A stretch of DNA of 11,916 nt from Candidatus Rokuibacteriota bacterium (GTDB lineage Bacteria > Methylomirabilota > Methylomirabilia > Rokubacteriales > CSP1-6), in contig JACQCN010000034.1 in the NCBI GenBank assembly GCA_016201575.1, positions 1-11,916 of the forward strand, in the 5' to 3' direction. Under the pieces are notes generated by a model. It saw nothing but the letters and a program-made list of their open reading frames with translations. It ran no database searches and had not been told where the DNA came from. The position numbers were made by a program, and so were the translations under genes. This document shows positions 8,478 through 11,916 of this stretch, piece after piece (within the stretch, counting starts at the first letter, position 1; the number at the start of each line of letters is the position of its first letter).

Positions 8478-9675
8478 GTGAAGTTCGGCATCTTCTACGA
8501 GCACCAGATCCCGCGGCCCTGGTCGGGGCGAAGCGAGTACGAGGTCTTCCAGAACTCGCTCGCCCAGATCGAGCGGGCGGACCGGCTCGGCTACGACTAC
8601 GCCTGGGTGGTCGAGCATCACTTCCTCGAGGAGTACTCGCACTCCTCCGCACCGGAAGTCTTCCTCGGCGCCGCCAGCCAGCGGACGACGCGCATCCGGC
8701 TCGGCCATGGCCGAGCGCGTCGCGACCCTCGACCTCCTCTCCGGCGGCCGCGTCGAGCTGGGCCTCGGCGAGGGCCAGGGGCCGGTCGAGCTGCATCCCT
8801 TCGGCCGCCGCGTCCGGGACAAGCGGGAGGTCTGGGAGGAGGCGGTCCAGGCGCTGATCCCGATGTTCACGCGCCAGTCGTGGGAGTGGCACGGCCGCTT
8901 CTTCGACTTCCCCGCCCGCAACGTGATCCCCAAGCCCTATCAGAAGCCGCACCCGCCGCTCTGGGTGGCCTGCTCGAACATCACCACGATCGGGAGCGCC
9001 GGCCGGTGGGGGATGGGCGCGCTCGGCTTCCAGTTCGTCTCGCCCGACGCCGCGCGCGCCTGGGTGAGCCAGTACTACCTCGAGATGACCCGGAACCTCG
9101 CCAAGCTCGCCGAGTACCCGACGAACGCAAACATCGCGATGGTGAGCGGCTTCATGTGCGCCGAGACCGACGAGGAGGCGCAGGCGAAGGCCGCGGGCTG
9201 GACGTTCTTCGTGTTCTGTCTGAGCCACTACGGCCGGCACGGCATCCCCGCGCCCGGCGACGGCAACATGTGGGAGCTCTACCGGGAGTGGCGCCACACG
9301 CCGAAGGCGCAGGAGACGCTGCGAAGGGGGCTCATCGGGTCTCCGGCCACGCTCCGGGCCCGGCTTCGGGAGTTCGAGGCCGCCCACGTCGATCAGGTGA
9401 TCCTCCTCAACCAGGCCGGCCGCACGACGCACGAGGACATCTGCGCGAGCCTCGAGCTGTTCGCCCGCGAGGTGATGCCGGAGTTCCACGCGCGCGACGG
9501 CGAGCAGCAGCGCTGGAAGGCCGACGTCCTCGCGGGTCGGGTCGATCTCGAGGAGGTCGACACGACGGCCCACACCGTCTACGCCCACCAGAACGAGGAC
9601 ATCGTCCGGCTCACGCCCGAGGAGCTGAAGCGGAAGATGGCGGAGAAGGAGGCGGGTCGACGCTCGGATGCCTGA
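8478..9675 (+). pseudogene. LLM-class flavin-dependent monooxygenase, broken by internal deletion or frameshift
   Basis: Two frames together encode a luciferase-like flavin-dependent oxidoreductase. The first (GTG 8478, GAGGG seven bases upstream) gives 78 family residues: MKFGIFYEHQIPRPW, LGYDYAWVVEHHFLEEYSHSSAPEVFLGAAS and TTRIRLGHG. The second, from about 8707 to the TGA at 9675, continues with AERVATLDLLSGGRVELGLGEG, HGRFFDFP and CSNITTIGSAGRWGMGALGF to a full C-terminus. Homologues usually have about 15 more residues here (a P..FNHP-type segment between LGHG and VAERVATLDL). The joint at 8707-8712 therefore looks like loss of about 44 bp, possibly between TGGC repeats. The C-terminal 322 residues keep normal codon use, so the break is recent or an assembly error. 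The substrate is unknown. Confidence 0.85.
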
Positions 9676-10948
9676 TCCCCGACCATTCGCGGGCCTCGAA
9701 GTCGTGGAGTTCGGGCAGTTCATCGCCGTCCCCTACTGCGGCCAGCTCCTGGCCGACGGCGGCGCCCACGTGATCAAGGTCGAGTCGCTCGAGGGCGACC
9801 CCGTGCGGCGACTGGCGCCGCTCGCTCCCGGCGAGTCGCGGCTCTTCGTGTGCCGCAACCGCGGCAAGCACTCGCTTCCCCTCGACCTCAAGCACCCTTC
9901 GGCCGCGCGCGTCATCGACGCGCTCGTCACCCGCGCCGACGTGGTGCTCACGAATCTGCGGCCCGGGCTCGGCGCCGAGCTGGGCCTCGACGCGACGACG
10001 CTCCTGGCCCGGCATCCCCGGCTCGTCGTGGGCAACGTCACCGGCTTCGGGCCCCGCGGCCCGGACGCCGGGCTGGCCGCGATGGACCTCGTCATCCAGG
10101 CCCGCAGCGGGCTCATGGCCGCATCCGGCCGGGTGGCGGACGGCATCCCGATCCCGCCCGACCCGCCCATCGCCGACTACGTGTGCGCCATGACGCTCGC
10201 CTTCGGCATCGCGTCGGCGCTCCTGCGCCGGGCCGTCACCGGGCGCGGCGGCGAGGTCGAGGTCTCGCTGCTGATGGCGGCGCTGGTCCCGCAGAACAAC
10301 GCGATGATCCGGGTGCACGAGGTGGACGGGCCCGCTCACGCCGGGGCGCTCGAGGCGCTCGCGCGGCTCAGGCAGGCCGGCGCGCCGTACGCCGAGCAGG
10401 TCGCCGTCACGCCCCAGTACCGCACGCCGGCGATGAGCGGCGTCTACTACCGGACCTACGCCACGAAGGACGCCGCGATCGCCGTGGCCTGCGTGAGCCC
10501 GGGGCTCCAGCGCGCCCTCATGCGGGCGGTGGGAATGACGGACGAGGCCCACGAGAAGCCTCTCGGGGATCCCGCGGCGGAGGCGCGCCACTACGCGGCC
10601 CTGCAGGCGCGCGTCGAGCCCGTGATCGCGTCCCGCGCCACCGCCGAGTGGAAGGCGACGTTCGACGCGCACGGGATCCCGGCGGCCGCCGTTAAGATCC
10701 CGCTCGAGCTGCTCGACGACGAGCAGGTGCTCGCGAACGGGATGCTCCACGACCTCGCGCATCCCGCCCTCGGACCCGTGCGCGTTCTCTCGACCCCGCT
10801 GCACCTGGACCGCGACGCCTTCGCGCCCGCCCCCGCCACGCCCCCGTTCGGCTCGGAAGCGCGGGACATCCTGCGCGCGCTGGGCTTCTCGGAGGTGGAG
10901 ATCGACCGGTTCCTTACCGACGGCGTCACCCGCCGCCGTTACGAGTAG
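9668..10948 (+). CDS. Class III (CaiB/BaiF) CoA-transferase
   Basis: This 426-residue enzyme of the CaiB/BaiF/formyl-CoA transferase family moves CoA between carboxylic acids through a catalytic Asp. The N-terminus GLEVVEFGQFIAVPYCGQLLADGGAHVIKVES, then RNRGKHSLPLDLKHPSA (63-79) and NLRPGLGAELGLD, are family signatures. Asp140 in AAMDLVIQARSG is the likely nucleophile, as in YDLxxQAxSG. HGIPAAAVKIPLELLDDEQVLANGML (335-360) is the conserved C-terminal part. The ATG at 9668 overlaps the monooxygenase stop by eight bases, implying coupled translation. It is the only intact gene of the three-gene cluster. It could activate an acid for breakdown; the donor and acceptor are unknown. Confidence 0.93.
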   Translation: MPDPRPFAGLEVVEFGQFIAVPYCGQLLADGGAHVIKVESLEGDPVRRLAPLAPGESRLFVCRNRGKHSLPLDLKHPSAARVIDALVTRADVVLTNLRPGLGAELGLDATTLLARHPRLVVGNVTGFGPRGPDAGLAAMDLVIQARSGLMAASGRVADGIPIPPDPPIADYVCAMTLAFGIASALLRRAVTGRGGEVEVSLLMAALVPQNNAMIRVHEVDGPAHAGALEALARLRQAGAPYAEQVAVTPQYRTPAMSGVYYRTYATKDAAIAVACVSPGLQRALMRAVGMTDEAHEKPLGDPAAEARHYAALQARVEPVIASRATAEWKATFDAHGIPAAAVKIPLELLDDEQVLANGMLHDLAHPALGPVRVLSTPLHLDRDAFAPAPATPPFGSEARDILRALGFSEVEIDRFLTDGVTRRRYE

Positions 10949-10952
10949 CCCG

Positions 10953-11774
10953 TTGGGAGACCACCATGCCGTCCTCATGGGCCTCGACGCCAGCGTCCAC
11001 CCGTTCGCCGCTCATCCCGCCTACTGCGAGATCGGGCATCTGCCCCTGGCCGAGCGGGTGGCGCTCCTGGGGCAGCCCGAGCGGCAGCGGCGCCTCGTCG
11101 ACGAGCGGCCGCGCGACGAGTTCAGCCAGTGGATGGACCGGGCCATCGCGCGGACCTTCGCGCTCGGGCGCCCGCCGGATTACGAGCCGGACCCGGCCAC
11201 GAGCGTGACCGCCCGCGCGCGGGGGCAAGGCCGGAATGCCTACGAGCTCGTGCTGGAGCTCCTGCGGCAGGACGACGGCCGCGCGCTCCTCTACCATCCG
11301 TTCGAGAATTACAGCGGGGGCAGCCTCGACGTCGTGCGCGAGATGCTCCTCGACGAGGCCACCGTGCTCGGCCTCGGCGACGCCGGAGCCCACGTGGCCA
11401 CCGTGTGCGACGCCAGCTCGCCGACCGCGCTGATCACCCACTGGGCGCGGGATCGGGTTCGCGGCGGGCGCCTGCCGCTCGAGTACCTCGTGCGCCGGCA
11501 GACCAGGGACGCCGCGCGGGCGGTGGGACTCCTCGATCGCGGCGTGCTGGCCGCCGGCTACAAGGGGGACATCACCGTGATCGACTTCGCCGCCCTGACG
11601 CTCGAGCGGCCGGAGCTCGCCTACGATCTCCCCGCGGGAGGCAAGCGCCTCGCCCAGCGCGCCCGGGGATACCGTCACACGGTGCTGAGCGGGGTCGAGG
11701 TGGCGCGCGACGACACGTCCACGGGCGCCCTTCCCGGCGTGGTCGTCCGCGGGACGCCGCCGGCGCCGGGGTGA
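10953..11774 (+). pseudogene. N-acyl-D-amino-acid deacylase-type amidohydrolase, N-terminal half missing
   Basis: The 273-residue open frame matches only the C-terminal part of the D-aminoacylase-like amidohydrolases, which usually run about 500-580 residues. It holds MGLDASVHPF, ALLYHPFENYSGGSLDVVREML, GLGDAGAHVATVCDASSPTALITHWARDR (the Asp of GDAGAH is the retained catalytic or metal residue) and VGLLDRGVLAAGYKGDITVIDFAALTL near the C-terminus. The N-terminal strand, the HxH metal site and the bridging residue are absent. A perfect ribosome binding site (GGGAGACCACC) precedes ATG 10966, but that ATG is out of frame with the rest. This suggests an internal deletion just after the native start. 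The in-frame TTG 10953 or ATG 10977 are poor substitutes. It follows the CoA-transferase by 4 nt. Confidence 0.8.
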
Positions 11775-11803
11775 CGATCTAGCCGGATCAGCGCGGGCGC
11801 CGC

Positions 11804-11916
11804 TTACTCGTCGTCGCCCCGGCGCCGGCTCAGCGCCCGGCGCCGCCGCTTGCGCGCCTGGGCCTGCTTTCGCTTGCGCTTCACCGACGGCTTCTCGTAG
11901 CGGGCCCGCCGCTTCA
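11804..11916 (-). CDS. rpsU: 30S ribosomal protein bS21 (partial, N-terminus beyond right edge)
   Basis: The last 36 codons of a minus-strand gene read KRRARYEKPSVKRKRKQAQA, then an Arg/Lys-rich tail ending RRGDDE and TAA (11806-11804). The YEKPSVKRKRK block is the hallmark of bS21, a small basic protein of the 30S subunit needed for normal translation initiation. The tail is more arginine-rich than in model bacteria. The gene converges on the amidohydrolase remnant, 29 nt from its stop, with no clear terminator between them. The N-terminal third or so lies outside the window. Confidence 0.93.
   Translation of the reverse strand, partial: KRRARYEKPSVKRKRKQAQARKRRRRALSRRRGDDE

Noticed and set aside
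11781..11830. Possible bidirectional terminator between the amidohydrolase remnant and bS21
   Set aside because: The only complementary arms, AGCCGG and CCGGCT, are far apart and one lies inside the bS21 coding sequence; there is no T-run.

Overview
The window is a GC-rich stretch (roughly 70% by eye) of bacterial chromosome. It carries dense minus-strand operons on the left and a plus-strand cluster on the right. The very high GC, a single long SUF operon, and the mix of luciferase-like monooxygenase, class III CoA-transferase and D-aminoacylase-type amidohydrolase genes fit uncultured soil or groundwater lineages such as Candidatus Rokubacteria (Methylomirabilota). That placement is an impression from gene style, not a proven assignment.

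Positions 1-6217 (minus strand) hold an iron-sulfur cluster assembly operon, read right to left: an IscR/Rrf2-type regulator, a SufA/HesB A-type carrier, SufB, SufC, SufD, the cysteine desulfurase SufS and the start of SufU, which runs off the left edge. SufS and SufU mobilise sulfur, SufBCD is the scaffold with its ATPase, and SufA carries clusters to targets. A palindrome resembling the IscR type 1 operator lies just upstream of the regulator, suggesting feedback control. Gene spacing is very tight (overlaps of 4 and 1 nt, gaps of 12-27 nt) except between sufA and sufB. There a 242-bp element with 28-bp terminal inverted repeats and two internal 81-bp repeats fills the gap. Its end abuts the sufB ribosome binding site. 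This is the most unusual object in the window.

Positions 6304-7895 (minus strand) hold an HpaI-type aldolase followed 12 nt later by a 2OG-Fe(II) oxygenase of the PF09859-like type, and possibly a 23-codon short ORF. Upstream lies about 210 bp of intergenic DNA with two strong GC hairpins (8036-8054, 8075-8100). A 49-codon coiled-coil ORF (8107-8256, minus) follows.

Positions 8478-11774 (plus strand) hold a three-gene catabolic-style cluster. The flavin-dependent monooxygenase gene is broken by a frameshift or deletion near codon 78. The class III CoA-transferase is intact. The amidohydrolase has lost its N-terminal half. The last 113 bases (minus strand) are the C-terminal end of ribosomal protein bS21. 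No tRNA, rRNA, CRISPR array or transposase gene is visible.
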